Origin: Panax quinquefolius
Taxonomy: Eukaryota; Streptophyta; Magnoliopsida; Apiales; Araliaceae
Direction of reading: 5' to 3'
DNA length: 64,000 bases
Assembly: GCA_020205615.1 (NCBI GenBank)
Contig: CM035170.1
Span: forward strand, 36,728,183-36,792,182
The position numbers and the translations under genes were made by a program. The notes beneath the pieces were generated by a model. That model did not search any database and was not told where the DNA came from. It worked only from the letters and a program-made list of their open reading frames with translations. Below are positions 33,120 through 44,489 of this stretch, one piece after another (the stretch's first letter is position 1; the number at the start of each line of letters is the position of its first letter).

Positions 33120-34863
33120 TTTTGGGTAAAATCTAATTAATTACGCACAACACACAAGTATACGTGGTCAACAAGTAATAAAGTGTAAGTAGAGTATCGT
33201 TCCCACGAGGAATTGTTTAATAAAAATCACCAAGTACTAACCCGTAACCAACTCAATCTTATTTAAACAAATGAATTTCAATTTATAAGTAAACTAATTC
33301 TAATTACCACTAGTTAAATTAAGATTACAGAGATTTAAGATCACAACTTCACTTATTTCTTCATTTAAGTTAACACACTTCTCATTAATTATTCTCTATC
33401 CTGAATTGTTAATCAAGAACACTAAAGGAGATAAAACCACCTCTCGATACATAATACCCATACTCACTTAAATCCACAGATGATAGAATTAAGCAAGTCA
33501 CCCTACTAATCCACTATATCTCTATGTGAATTACAATTAAAAAGGATTTAAAGCACAAGTTCTCTATAAGATTACATATGGCATAAGGGCATATCTCTAT
33601 CCTAAACAAGAATCATGAATTCCATCTATGCAAAAATCATAACACATGTTATCATGATAAGATCTAAATCAATACTTCATCTCTCGAGTTCATATAGATT
33701 ATCACGGTAATTATTAGCTAGGCAATTAAGCAATTAAGTCCAAATCACAATAGATAATCCTCGCGATAGAACATGATAATTGATAGCGAAGCATATTAAA
33801 ATAAACTACACAATAAGATCCATTGTAATCTCAAACAAAGAATTAGTTTATGATTATTGAATTAAAACTAAGAATCCACAATTGAATAAATAATAAAAGA
33901 TAAATATAGAAGAAGATAAGAAGATAGAATCCATTGTTCTGCAGATTTTATGCTCTCTCCTTGCTCCTACTTTGAATCTTCAATGGTCTCCAAGTTACTT
34001 CAATCTCCAAATTTACTAAAAACTAGGATTTTGATCTAATATACTCTAATTTAATCTAATTGAATCCTCTCACTCCCCTCTAATCTATGTGATTCTCCTC
34101 CTTTTATATGCCTCTTTATATGTCTTTAAGTCCTCTTGGAAGTCTTTGAGTCAATCGGATCGAAACAATCCTTCCCGGACTCAAGTTTGGCCAAAAATTC
34201 ACCTTTTGCGCATACCCCGCCTCCGACGGGGGTTTATACTTGTAAAGGATCGGCCCCGACGAGGGTCCCTACTATTTTCCAGTTGGAATGCCCACCTCGG
34301 AGGGGGTTTTGTGAAGGAAAAGCCCGTCCCGGAGGAGGTACCTTTTTTGCTCTGACGTTCTTTGGCAAAACGACCATAACCTTTGATCCAAGAAGAGTTA
34401 CGAGGCCAGCCACCTAACAAATCGAATATATCGACGAGCTCTACAACTTTTATTCTTTGAGAATTGAGAAATAACGAATGGATGAAGGTCGAAATTGGGC
34501 TGGAAGTGACTACTATGCAAATGGCCACCCAAAACAGTGAAGTTCAACGTCCGTTGGTACAAATGTCATAACTCTTTCATCTGAACTCCGATTGGAATGA
34601 TTAAAGTTGTTCCGGAAAGCTAAAAAGAAGCTCTATAATGTAAGCCAAGTTCCAAGCCAAAAACATGAAATGAACATGAAAGCCCAAACAATGTCCGATT
34701 TGTTTTTCTTTACAATTTCATACCAATTCTTTGCAATTTTAGCTCCCAAGCATACAATCTACAAAATAAACACAAAATTCATGAAAAGTAACTAAGAAAC
34801 ATGAGATTAAGCAACTAATTCAAGTAACAATACCGGAAAAGTAGGTATAAAACCTACTTATCA
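33120..34863 (-). repeat. 5' LTR of element L
   Basis: The 1,744-bp LTR has TATAAAAG (minus) at 34101-34108. The inner terminus reads TTTTGGG where the outer LTR has TGTTGGG, so the terminal CA (sense) has mutated. The GC-rich palindrome cluster at 34215-34338 is intact here. Confidence 0.9.
34215..34338. repeat. Four GC-rich quasi-palindromes in L LTR, ~37 bp apart
   Basis: CCCCGCCTCCGACGGGG (34215-34231, a CCCCG/CGGGG hairpin), CGGCCCCGACGAGGG (about 34251), CCCACCTCGGAGGGGG (about 34290) and CCCGTCCCGGAGGAGG (about 34323). AT-rich spacers separate them. The partner LTR has lost most of the cluster. Confidence 0.7.
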
Positions 34864-34868
34864 ATCGT

Positions 34869-34887
34869 CGATCCGTTGTTTTTTCTC

Positions 34888-34920
<33 letters not shown>

Positions 34921-34970
34921 CTTAACTCGAACAGTCGAGCCTGAATCAAATATTCGTGGCTTTTACTCTC

Positions 34971-35007
<37 letters not shown>

Positions 35008-35040
35008 TGGCATTCAATTTCACGAATTTCTTTTCTTCGC

Positions 35041-35072
<32 letters not shown>

Positions 35073-35129
35073 TACATAAGATAAGCACTTGAATTTCAAA
35101 TTTGTGGTAGTTGATCGTCTTTATATATA

Positions 35130-35160
<31 letters not shown>

Positions 35161-36118
35161 TTAATGCTTTTAAATATCTACTTTAACTGCTTTTGCAATG
35201 TAAATCCTCAGTATTCCAGCTTGTGGACTAGATTTATCTAAATATAGTCATCTCTAACTTTTATCCGGTTTAAAAGTGGCTAAACTGGAACCGTTGAAGC
35301 TAGAATGACATAGATTTATTTATATCTAGTTTTCTTTCTGGTTTTTGTAAATATTACTCAATCATTTGAGCCTAGGAGCCATGAGGTCTAAGATTCAACT
35401 CACGAATCTAGATCTGGTTCCCACGTGGACATCATCTAGCTTGTAAATTATTTATGGTGTCTGGACATCCTTGGATGGCTTTCATGCCCATACGGAGCCC
35501 GACACTGCTATGTATTTTATTTTCTCGAGGATGCTTTGCATCTAGAAAATAAAATAAAATCAATCCGAATACGGAATAAAGTGGAAGTATCAAAGGCCTT
35601 AATTACTATTGAGCATAAGGGTTTGAAAACCTATTTTCCAAAACATCATTGGTATATCTTGCTTAAAAATGAAATTTTATACAAATCAAACCCTTAGTAT
35701 ATAGGTGCAAATGAGGCATAACACTACTTCCAGATAATTGCACATAGGCCCAATAAACACACACACAAACATGTAGATTAATTACGGAATGAAAAAGTTG
35801 CGGTAACCGGGTTTCACGGAAGTCGGGGGGGTGCCTAACACCTTCCCTCACTTAATCAAGCCCCCAGAACTCTATGAATCTTGGTTTCCAAGGCCTGTTA
35901 AACAGAGCCCAACCATTGGGCCTTTGTGTAAACCTTTTCAAAAATTGGTTGAGTTGGTATAACCATTTCAAATCTACCAACTGGCGACTCTGATTTTCAA
36001 ATCGTCGACATTTTATATGTTGGACCTTTCAAACTAGCCTTTTCAAATAAAACACAACAAAATAGAGAACATAAAGGGAAAGAATAGAAAAGAGTAAAAT
36101 TTTCTCGACGTCGATAGG
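34869..36118 (+). mobile_element. Element H LTR, right part
   Basis: This resumes from 28475 after element L. It holds four more (TA)n runs (about 34893-34918, 34976-35004, 35041-35070, 35117-35160), a strong hairpin at 35513-35556, and a pyrimidine-poor stretch leading to CTGGCGACTCTG at 35981-35992 and then to the PBS at 36119. It is non-coding; the 81-codon frame over the TA runs is a repeat artefact. Confidence 0.6.
35513..35556. repeat. Long AT-rich hairpin with GC-containing tip
   Basis: TATTTTATTTTCT (35513-35525) pairs with AGAAAATAAAATA (35544-35556). Inside, GATGC-TTT-GCATC (35530-35542) forms the tip. It could be an RNA processing or polyadenylation structure of the LTR. Confidence 0.75.
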
Positions 36119-36136
36119 TAGCGTCTCTGCTGGGGA
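36119..36136 (+). other. Primer binding site, tRNA-Arg type (element H)
   Basis: TAGCGTCTCTGCTGGGGA resembles the Ogre-type PBS TGGCGACTCTGCTGGGGA with two changes. A partial copy, TGGCGACTCTG, lies at 35982-35992. Confidence 0.6.
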
Positions 36137-36896
36137 TAGTAGAGGGCTTAAATCGATGTTCAACCTTTTCAAAAACCCTTCTTATCTGCTTGTGTGTGAA
36201 TGTTGCATTTACATTGAATGGATGTGTATGAATGCTTTATTTATCGCACTCTAGTGCCTCACACAATTTCTGCCTGTGGTATTAATGCTTTACACAATGC
36301 CATCATTTCATATGGTGAGACACGATGTATGTGAATGTATGTTGTATGATTCCTCCGCCAGGAGGCAAACCCGTCTATGTTTGATTACTGGACTCAAGGG
36401 AGAATAATCCTGCGAGCCTCTGGAAAGGCACCACTTAGATCCACTCCAATTAAAAGATTGGATTAACTTCCCATCAAGTAAATTGTGATGATCTGGGAAC
36501 CTTCATGTCGGAAAGACGTGAGAGTAGCCTAAGATAGGTCAGCCTCTGATAAACCAAACGCGAAGGAAAGTCTCTTCATGCCTTTCCCTTTAAATTCCAT
36601 GTAAATTCAAATTTGATGTAAATTTGATGTAAATTCTATGCAAGTCCCAATGTAATGTAAAGAAGGATGTAATTATGCATTTCTTTCCCTATCAAAACCT
36701 GTCATGCTATCTTGTCATCAAAATAACTGACATCTGTTTTATAGGAAAAAATTTAAAAATTTTTAAAACAGACACATTGCATAGCATGCAACTTCTTAAT
36801 GTTTATCCAGACTAAGCTATATAGTCTTTTTGTAGGGAAACAATTGGCCCCGTTACCCGTTTAAAGTCCAAAAAGGCACAAAGCCAACCTCCAAAC

Positions 36897-37887
36897 ATGG
36901 CTACAAGTGCTCAACCTAAACCTATTCCTATTTCTTAAGAGGAGTTCGAGGGACTAAAAATTAGATAGTAGAATTGGTTGTCTTTCTGAAAGAGCTAAAC
37001 AAACAAACTCAAAGTTCATAAATACCCATTCAAACAGAATCCTCTACATAAGGAGGAATCCAAGGTGCTAACAAAGAAGTACAGATACTTGAGTTTCAAA
37101 CTAAAAAGTTCAACAAAACCCCTGAAATCACCCATCTTAAAGAAGATCAAGAAACTGGTGATATTTAGAAAAAAGTCCAACAAATGGAAGAAATCATCCG
37201 GTCAATCAAAGGGACTGGAGCGCATGAAAGCATGACTTATTCAGACCTTTGCATCTTTCTAGGGGTTTATTATCAAGACAAGTTCAAAACTCCTGATTTT
37301 GAAAAATATGACGGATTGGGAGATCTTACACTCATTTAAAAGTGTTCATTGGAGAACTTGGATCTTATGCCAAGGATGAAAAACCGAAAATGCAGTTATT
37401 TCAAAAGATTCTAACTGGAGAAGCCGGAGCATGGTATGCCAGATTGGACAATTCCAAAATTCATAGTTGGGAAGAACTAGCCCATGCTTTTCTAAACCAA
37501 TATAGTTTTCAAACACAAATAGCTCCAAATAGGTATCAAATTACCAAAGTTAAAAAATAAGACACTGGGTCATTCAGAGAGTATGCCCAAAGATGGAGGC
37601 ATCTGGTTGTTGAAGTAATCCCATCCATGATAGAGACTGAGATGGTAATAACCTTCATAGACATTCAAGAAGCTCCATTTTATGAGACGGTCCTAGCAGG
37701 CATAGGAATACCATTCTCAGAAATGATCAAACACGGAGAAATGGCTGAGATGGGGTTAAAATCTAGGAAGATTAAAGACCTCACTACTTTAGAAGTTGTG
37801 GCCGATCACATTCAAGCTAGAAATTAATGGAATAACCCCTGGAGGACCCATAAAAAGAAAGAAGAGGATGTCTCATTGGTGTTGTAA
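36897..37887 (+). pseudogene. Ogre/Tat gag of element H
   Basis: ATG 36897 opens MATSAQPKPIPIS then a stop. Coding resumes clearly from about 37184 (MEEIIRSIKG..MTYSDLCIF..YYQDKFKTPDFEKYDGLGD). A one-base shift near 37340 leads into the frame 37342-37560, with GSYAKDEKPKMQLFQKILTGEAGAWYARLDNSKIHSWEELAHAFLNQY, the retrotransposon capsid signature of Ogre/Tat. After one stop (TAA at 37558) it continues in frame with DTGSFREYAQRWRHL...TFIDIQEAPFYETVLAG to a stop at 37828, then KKKEED to 37887. Four or more lesions make it non-functional. Capsid assembly would be its role. Confidence 0.85.
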
Positions 37888-38894
37888 GGACAAACTAAGA
37901 GAGTTTCAAGCACAATCCTCAAACCCTCCATTTCAAAAAGTTAGAGAGGTCAGATGTCAAAGCGTTTTCACACCCTTAGGGGACTCATTGGAAAATATAT
38001 TCAAGCTTCTAACAACACAAAAAATAATTGTCCAACTCCTTCCACCAACCAATCAAAATGGAAAGAATTATAATACACGCAAGAAAGACCAACCACATGT
38101 GGTGAGATCGTGGTAAAATCCAAGATTGTTGGTCCCTCAAACATAAAATCCAGGATCTGATAGACAGTGGTGAGATCGTGGTAACAAAGAAAGACCAACC
38201 ACATGTGCAAGATAACCTTCTCCCTCAACACAAGGAAGGGAATGCTAACATAATCAAAAAGGGAGTGAAGAAAGTTCCAATTACCTTAGATATGTGGGTG
38301 GTTCTCCCCAAACTAGCAAAGATAATTCCGATAAATGGGATTATTCAGAATTTTGGTTTATGATAGAACCGAAAATGAAGTCTATTAATGAATGGGTTAA
38401 TAAACTAGCAGAACTGGTGATACATCATCACCAAGTTACACGCCAGGTGCTCGGTTAAGAGCATGGAAGACTCCTCTCCCTAATCACAAAAAATCAATAA
38501 CAAGCCCAAGAGAATGAAACCTTGGAAAAAACTTTCAAGAAATATAAGATCTCGGGCTCGTTAGGACTATGCAAACCAAAGGGAAGATTAAAGGGAAGTT
38601 CACCCTGTTGGGTCAACCAATAGAAGAAATCTTGTAGATGTTGATCAATGAAGGGAAGATCACAACACTGCTACCCCCAACTAATCCACGTTCAAAGAGA
38701 TTTGATGGTACGAGGTATGTCAATACCACTCCAACACTCGTGGTCACAACACTGATAGTTGTTGGGCACTTCGTCATCTCATCCAAAATATGACTGACAG
38801 CGGTGAGCTGAAAATGGCAGACAATGACACCGCATTTCCTTCAAGAACATAGAGATGAAGGGAAGTTATAGTAGTCATATCCTTTGAAGGAGAA
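37888..38894 (+). pseudogene. Degraded gag-protease linker of element H
   Basis: Only short frames survive. FTPLGDSLENIFKLLTTQKII (about 37965-38030) matches the linker region of Ogre gag, where 'FTPIPMSY..LLP.L' type motifs occur. Two related segments at about 38085-38200 repeat the phrase 'gaccaaccacatgt..aagat', suggesting a small local duplication. Confidence 0.5.
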
Positions 38895-39443
38895 TTGTTT
38901 GCAACACCTCTTACAATTAAAGGAATGAAGCTCAAAGGAGTGAAAAACCCTTTGAAGGTGGTTGCACTAGAACCATTGGTATTGCCATTCAGGCCACAAT
39001 ATCCTATTATCAACCTAAAATGGAACTATGGGGAGGTTAAGGGATCAACTTCAAATCAAGTTGATGCATTGTCAAAGGAAAACCCGCTATATCTACCTCA
39101 GCGAGTGATAAAAGTTGTCATCAAATCCAAGGGGAAAGTGACTGAGGAGAAAATTGAAGAATTCCTCCACAAGATGGGACATAATGAAGCCAAGATGGTG
39201 CAAAGCTTGAAAGAAGCACCTCAACGGATATCTATTCTAGACTTGGTAATCTTTTCTGAAGATTATCACAAGGTCTTAATGAAGGTATTGGAAGAAGCTC
39301 ACCTGCCAAAGACGGTGGACACTGAAAAGTTTCATCATTTGGTAGATCACATTTTCAATAGCAATGTGATATCTTTCACTGATGATGACATACCACCCGA
39401 AGGGACGGGTCATTACAAGCTATTGCACATAGCATATCAGTGA
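38895..39443 (+). pseudogene. Ogre/Tat pre-protease domain of element H
   Basis: This 182-codon frame contains VTEEKIEEFLHKMGHNEAKMVQSLKEAPQRISILDLVIFSEDYHKVLMKVLEEAHLPKTV and ISFTDDDIPPEGTGHYKLLHIAYQ. It matches in order the region before the protease of Ogre/Tat polyproteins ('ISLLSL...HR.ALLKVLNEAYV', 'FTDDEIP.EG.GHN.ALHI'). It is the longest undamaged stretch of H. A frameshift at its end precedes the protease. Confidence 0.85.
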
Positions 39444-40060
39444 TATCTTCAGGATATGTGGTCAGAGGTGTGTTAATAGATGGATGATCTTCCTTGAACA
39501 TCTGGCCCTATGCCACATTAGAGAGAATGAAGATCAATCCCAACTAGATTCGAAGCAACCACATAGTCATAAGAGCCTTCGATGGGTCTCGACGAAATGC
39601 TATAGGATAAATTAAATTTCTAGTGGAGATTGACCCACATATCTTTTACATATCCCTTCAAGTGCTCAACATCACCACATGATATAATTTGGTTGTTGGG
39701 AAGGCTTTGGTTCCATATGGCAAGAGCCGTTCCATCTACTCTTCATCAACATATCAAATACATCATCAACGGTAATTTGGTCACTGTCAATACTGAACCA
39801 TAATATATTGTCCATGTCCAATGTGATATGCCTCTAATAAGTCTCAATAAAGGAGTTGAGCCTGTCAATTTTCAAGCCCTCAAGGTGAGCAACACTCACT
39901 ATCAACCTATCGAGGCACCATCTTTAAAGCCCATAATTTCCACCGAAGTAATGTCGACTAGTCAGGAAATGATATCCTTGGGTTTCTAGCCAAGACAAAG
40001 GTAAGGGAAGAATCAGTAAGGAATCAGAAGTCCAATTCAAATTCCTAGCTAGACAGGGAA
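39444..40060 (+). pseudogene. Ogre/Tat aspartic protease remnant of element H
   Basis: Conceptual frames with several stops read GYVVRGVLIDG-stop-SSLNIWP (about 39454-39510), the Ogre-type active site LID(N)GSSLN. Then come IVIRAFDGSRRNAI (about 39568-39605), a VVGKALV segment (the 'LLGRPW' position), and AVPSTLHQ(H)IKYIINGNLVTV-like sequence (about 39725-39790). NFQALKVSN near 39870 fits the following linker. The element is cut off at 40060 by the D-family LTR; RT onward is absent from the window. Confidence 0.75.
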
Positions 40061-40581
40061 TGCGAGGACCCCAGATCCGGGTCCCAAATCATCGTGAATC
40101 TGGTACAATCAATTCTATAACTATTGCGGAATATATAAACATAAATTGTTTATACATTAAACTTTACACACTAACCCCAAGGTCGAGAACCTTCACATAT
40201 ACCTGAATCAATATCCTATTTAACATAAAATGTTATTATTATACAATACTGTTATAAATCTAGCTGCACACATAATCCCAAGCAGAACTTGGCTTTGACT
40301 TTTCCTTATATCCGACGTATTTGCCTTAATCTACAATGATATAGCAAGGGTGAGCAACAAGTTTGCCCAACAAGTTTAAGTTTAATAAATCAAGGATATA
40401 TCATGATAGAAAGATTTGAATAATAAGTTGGCTACAATTCTACAATATAATTGAGAACTAGCATGAACAAACTTTCATAGCTGAATGAACATTGAGCATG
40501 AACATATCAAGTATATCTGGACCGAATGGTAATGAAGGTGATCAGCCTTTCATACCTGATGAATACATGTAATATGCACAT
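40061..40581 (-). mobile_element. D-family LTR (D2), left part
   Basis: It starts TGCGAGGACCCCAGATCCGG, aligning with TGTAGCGCCCCCGAATC at 54606, and carries the family blocks (GCGGAA.ATATAAACATA, GATATAGCAAGGGTGAG, GGTGATCAGCCTTTCATACC). Element B interrupts it after CACAT (40577-40581); it resumes at 53010. Non-coding. Confidence 0.8.
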
Positions 40582-41842
40582 TGTAAGACCCCAACTTATT
40601 ATAAATAAAATCGAATTTTCTCTAATTATTATTGTGAATAATAAGGTGTTAATTTGATATAATGCTTTGGTTATGGGTGAAATGTGCAAATTTTGCAAAA
40701 TAAGCAAGTGGTTATAAAATATTCATTGTGTCGGGAAATATTTGTTTGGTCGTGGAATATTCTTTTCTAATGGGGAAAATTAATGCTGCAGTATGCAACC
40801 ATTTATGGGCCCCATAACGGAATAACTGTCGGATGAAGAAAACGACAAAGTTTGAGTTTTTATAAATAACGACGTAATAGTTACCGTTAACACTGTTGGA
40901 ATACCCGATGGTTAAAATTCAGTAATACACGTGGTTGCACAGTAGCACACGGTTTTGCACAATATTGTTGAATTATTGATTCTTACGTAAGAAGACACAA
41001 CAAAATAATGGTTATTGTAAGACCCCAAATTTTATGAAATGAAAGTATTCAATTTTCTTATAATTATTATTTTATTTCGTAAATGGTTAAATTTATAAAA
41101 GTTTAAAGTTAAGGGTGATATATGAAATTTTTTGCAAAGTAAGCAAGTGGTTATAAAATATTTGTTGTGTCGGGGAATATTCGATTGGTCGGAGAATATT
41201 TGTTTTAATAAGGAATATTCATATGACGACATAATCATTGGTGGACCCCACAACGGAAATATTATTGTATTTAGAAAATGACATAATTATCTTTTTATAA
41301 AAATAATGGCGAAGGTGTTACCGTTAAAACTGTTGAACTACCCGGTAGTAAAAGTACGAGAATGTCGTGTGGTTGCGTAGTAGCACTAGCGGTATTGATT
41401 ATTGATGCTTACGTGAGAGAAGTCACTCAGTTATACTCAATTATTGCTACAGTAATTATTGCATCATATCTCTCGTATTATTGATTCTATTATTGTTACA
41501 GTATCATCTGCATCATATGTTATATTATTAAATCAATAATTGAGACGGCAAAGTTATTCATATTATTATTTGTAATATTGATAATGTCTAGAAGTTACAT
41601 CGAGGAGAGGTTTGGTCACCTAATTGCGGCTAATAAGGAGAAATCCTTATCGAAAAGCCCCCTTTTTCGGGAGCGACACGGTTGTTAAATATTGTGAATT
41701 ATAATATTAATGATGAATAAGTTCATGTTGATTAAAGATGAATTTTATAGTTCCATTGTGTTGGACTTATTTATGTTAGTATAATTGATGTCTGGAGGTT
41801 ATATTGTTCAATCGGGTATTCGGGACACTTTTTGTGTTGAAG

Positions 41843-41979
41843 TACTATTCATGAGTTACTATTCATGAGTTACTATTCACGAATTACTATTCACGAGTTA
41901 CTATTCACGAGTTACTATTCACGGGATACTATTCACGAGTTACTATTCATGAGTTACTATTCACGGGATACTATTCACC
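41843..41979 (+). repeat. Ten-copy 14-bp minisatellite TACTATTCA(C/T)GAGT
   Basis: Ten head-to-tail units with GAGT, GAAT or GGGA ends. The longest array of this motif in the window. Confidence 0.92.
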
Positions 41980-42420
41980 CGTAAGATATATTTCTTTTCG
42001 GTCCAAATCATTTTTGGGTACAATATTATTCCATGAGGAGATGTGCTAATTTTTCAGACCGTTGGTTGAAGATATAATAGTAGATCAATATGGACCGCTG
42101 GTGGAAAGTATAATAGTAAATCAATATGGATCGCTGGTTTAAAGTTTTAATAGTAAACCAATATGGATCGTCCGTTTAAAAGTAAATCAATCTGGACCGT
42201 TCATGAATTAGTTACTATTTAGTCCATTCTCCTATAAATAGAAGCTCATTCCTTCATTATTTCTTACGAATTCACTGAAACTCTAGAGAGAGAAACTATA
42301 GAGAGAAAGAAGAAAAGTATTCTGCTACTTCACTACTTCAGTATTTAGTTTTTCTAAGGTAGGGGATATTATTTGTTGTACTCGTAAGGGGTATTCTTTC
42401 TTTCTTATTCGTGAAGAGAA

Positions 42421-42925
42421 CTTCTGTTATTCCATTCTTTATTATTCTATTGGAATAACCTGTATACGCGGGATACCCTATACTTGGTGAAATTCTTCTG
42501 TTATTCCATTCTTATTATTCTGTTAGAATAACTTTGTTTATGCCAATCGCATTGTCGTGGTGAAATTCTTCTAATATTCCATTCTTTATTATCCTGTAGG
42601 AATATCACATGCGTGCGTTTCGCTTGGGACTGGTTCCATTATTTATTATTACGTCGAAATATATCACATACATGCATTTCTGTGGGACTGGATTCCATTA
42701 TTTATTATTACGTAGGAATATCACATGCATGCGTTTATCTTTGGGACTGGTTCCATTATTTATTATTCTGTTGAGAATAACCTGTCTATGCGGTCTATCG
42801 CATGCATGGTGAATTCTTTTGTTATTCCATTCTTTATTATTCTTTCGGAATAACCTGTCTATGTGGATTATCACATGCATGGTGAATGATCCTTTGTATT
42901 CATTCCTTATTAAATTGTGGAAATG
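42421..42925 (+). repeat. Second hairpin array, ~65-75 bp units
   Basis: About seven units. Arms GTTATTCC/GGAATAAC occur at 42426-42459 and 42821-42854, with one mismatch at 42500-42532. ATATTCC/GGAATAT is at 42574-42605 and GAT-TCC/GGA-AT-ATC at 42691-42722. The loop core is ATTCTTTATTATTCTGT. Between hairpins, CTATGCGG and ATCACATGCATG recur. It is absent from the other LTRs seen here. Confidence 0.8.
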
Positions 42926-44084
42926 ATCTGTTTACGTGGATTACGATGAAAGTTATAATAAAAGCATTGGACTGATGAAAATCATGGGTATATGTAGTAT
43001 TAGTAAGTGTTATGATGAGTTATGTTGGTTATTATGTGAAAACATGAAAGTTTCTTAGAAATTACAAAGGGTTGAAAATCGGATTTTAGTAAAAATGGAG
43101 TATGAAATTCAATTGACCATATCTCCTATTATATTTTGAATTTTTGAGTGTGGTCAAGTTCTAGAGTTAGATCTATGAGTTTTCTAACTTAACCAAGTGG
43201 AATCACTAGAAAAGGTGTTGTAGATTTTCGTGGGGATTGATTTTAGCAAAGGAGTAAAAAACCGAAATTTCCAAAAAGGCTACTGTCCAAACTTTTAAAA
43301 GGGCATTTTTGGCCACTTAAATTGTGAGAAAAATTCCGACCTTTTGGGACATGAAAATATATGGTATAAAGTACCTCCTGTCCAAAAATGAGCTCATTCC
43401 GACTTAAAATGAACAAGTTATGACTATTTCAATATTTAGGTTTTTCCGATGAAAAATGTTATAACCAGAGTTCTATAACTATGATGACCATGAAATTTAA
43501 ACTGGAAGCTCATATTAGCATGTGTAAGATCTTGCCAAGATTTGGGAATTTCTGGAGTTAAACTTGAGGTAGCTAATTTCTTAAGGAATTAATTATAAAT
43601 TGATTTTTGAAAAATAGTAAATGAATTTTAAAAATTCCGAGAAAAATATATGTTCAAAATGGGACTATATTCTGCCTAATCCCAGAAAAGAATAATTTTT
43701 GGGACTAATTTGATATTTTTCATGAAAATAGTTTAGTTACGAACATATAAGTTAAATATGTTATGTGAAGTTGAAGAATTGGTAAATAGGATTTTAGGGC
43801 TTGAAAATCCTATATAATGTATATGCAGATTTTTGATAAAGGATTTGATCATTGGTGATGAAATCTTATGAGTATGAAATTTTTGAATGATTAAATGCAT
43901 TATTTAGTAAAATGTAAACAATTAAAATAAATTGTTTATAAGTTTAAGAAGTGATTAAAATATTGTTATAATATTAACAATATTAGATTATGAGTTTATT
44001 AAGTGATTGATAATATTTGGATAAATTAAAGTCTTTAATATTTATCCTTGTTTTCGTTTGATTAATGCTTATATTATGTTGAAA

Positions 44085-44489
44085 GTCATCTTTGTCTTAC
44101 GTGCATGGATGGACTTGGTATGATTATGACCATGAATTATTCGGTATAATCATGACCGTAATGTGACGAATGATGTGGTAAAAGTCCTTATTGACTTGTA
44201 GTGCATTGATGGACAGTTATTGGTATGATTATAACCATGGATTATTCGGTATAATCATGACCATTGATGATTACAAGAATATCCTTGGCCATAGTGCAGG
44301 GATGATTTGATGATGTGGATTATTTATTAAGCTGAGTCTCAGCGATAAAATATTGAGTATACACTTTTAATTTGTAAAAGATAGTAGATATCATGCTCTA
44401 CTTGACTCTTCTAAAATACAGTTGTATGTCTTTGGCCTGTAGTGCAAAGATGAATTGTTAATTAATATCTTTGGCCGTAGTGCGAAGAT
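44085..44489 (+). repeat. Hairpin array of nested LTR
   Basis: Units: GTC-ATC/GATG-GAC (44085-44114), GTCC/GGAC (44184-44214), ATCCTTG/CAGGGAT (44281-44303), TCTTTG/CAAAGA (44429-44450) and ATCTTTG/CGAAGAT (44467-44489). The loop is again a GGCCTGTAGTG variant. Confidence 0.75.

Larger units (their letters stand above)
28476..34863 (-). mobile_element. Element L: non-autonomous Athila/Tat-type LTR retrotransposon
   Basis: This element is structurally complete and lies in minus orientation. TSD ATCGT is at 28471-28475 and 34864-34868; the 3' LTR is 28476-30164 and the 5' LTR 33120-34863. It has a tRNA-Asp PBS at 33096-33114 and a PPT at 30165-30180. The 2.96-kb interior has one broken gag-like reading frame (32984-31727) and no protease, RT, RNase H or integrase. 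After the ORF comes GAATGGGAGGCAACCT, the post-pol motif of Athila/Tat elements, as if pol had been cut out cleanly. It would depend on an autonomous relative for reverse transcription and integration. The LTRs are similar, so the insertion is fairly recent. Confidence 0.9.

Noticed and set aside
34854..35099. 81-codon frame rich in IYIYIY
   Set aside because: Direct translation of (TA)n microsatellites.
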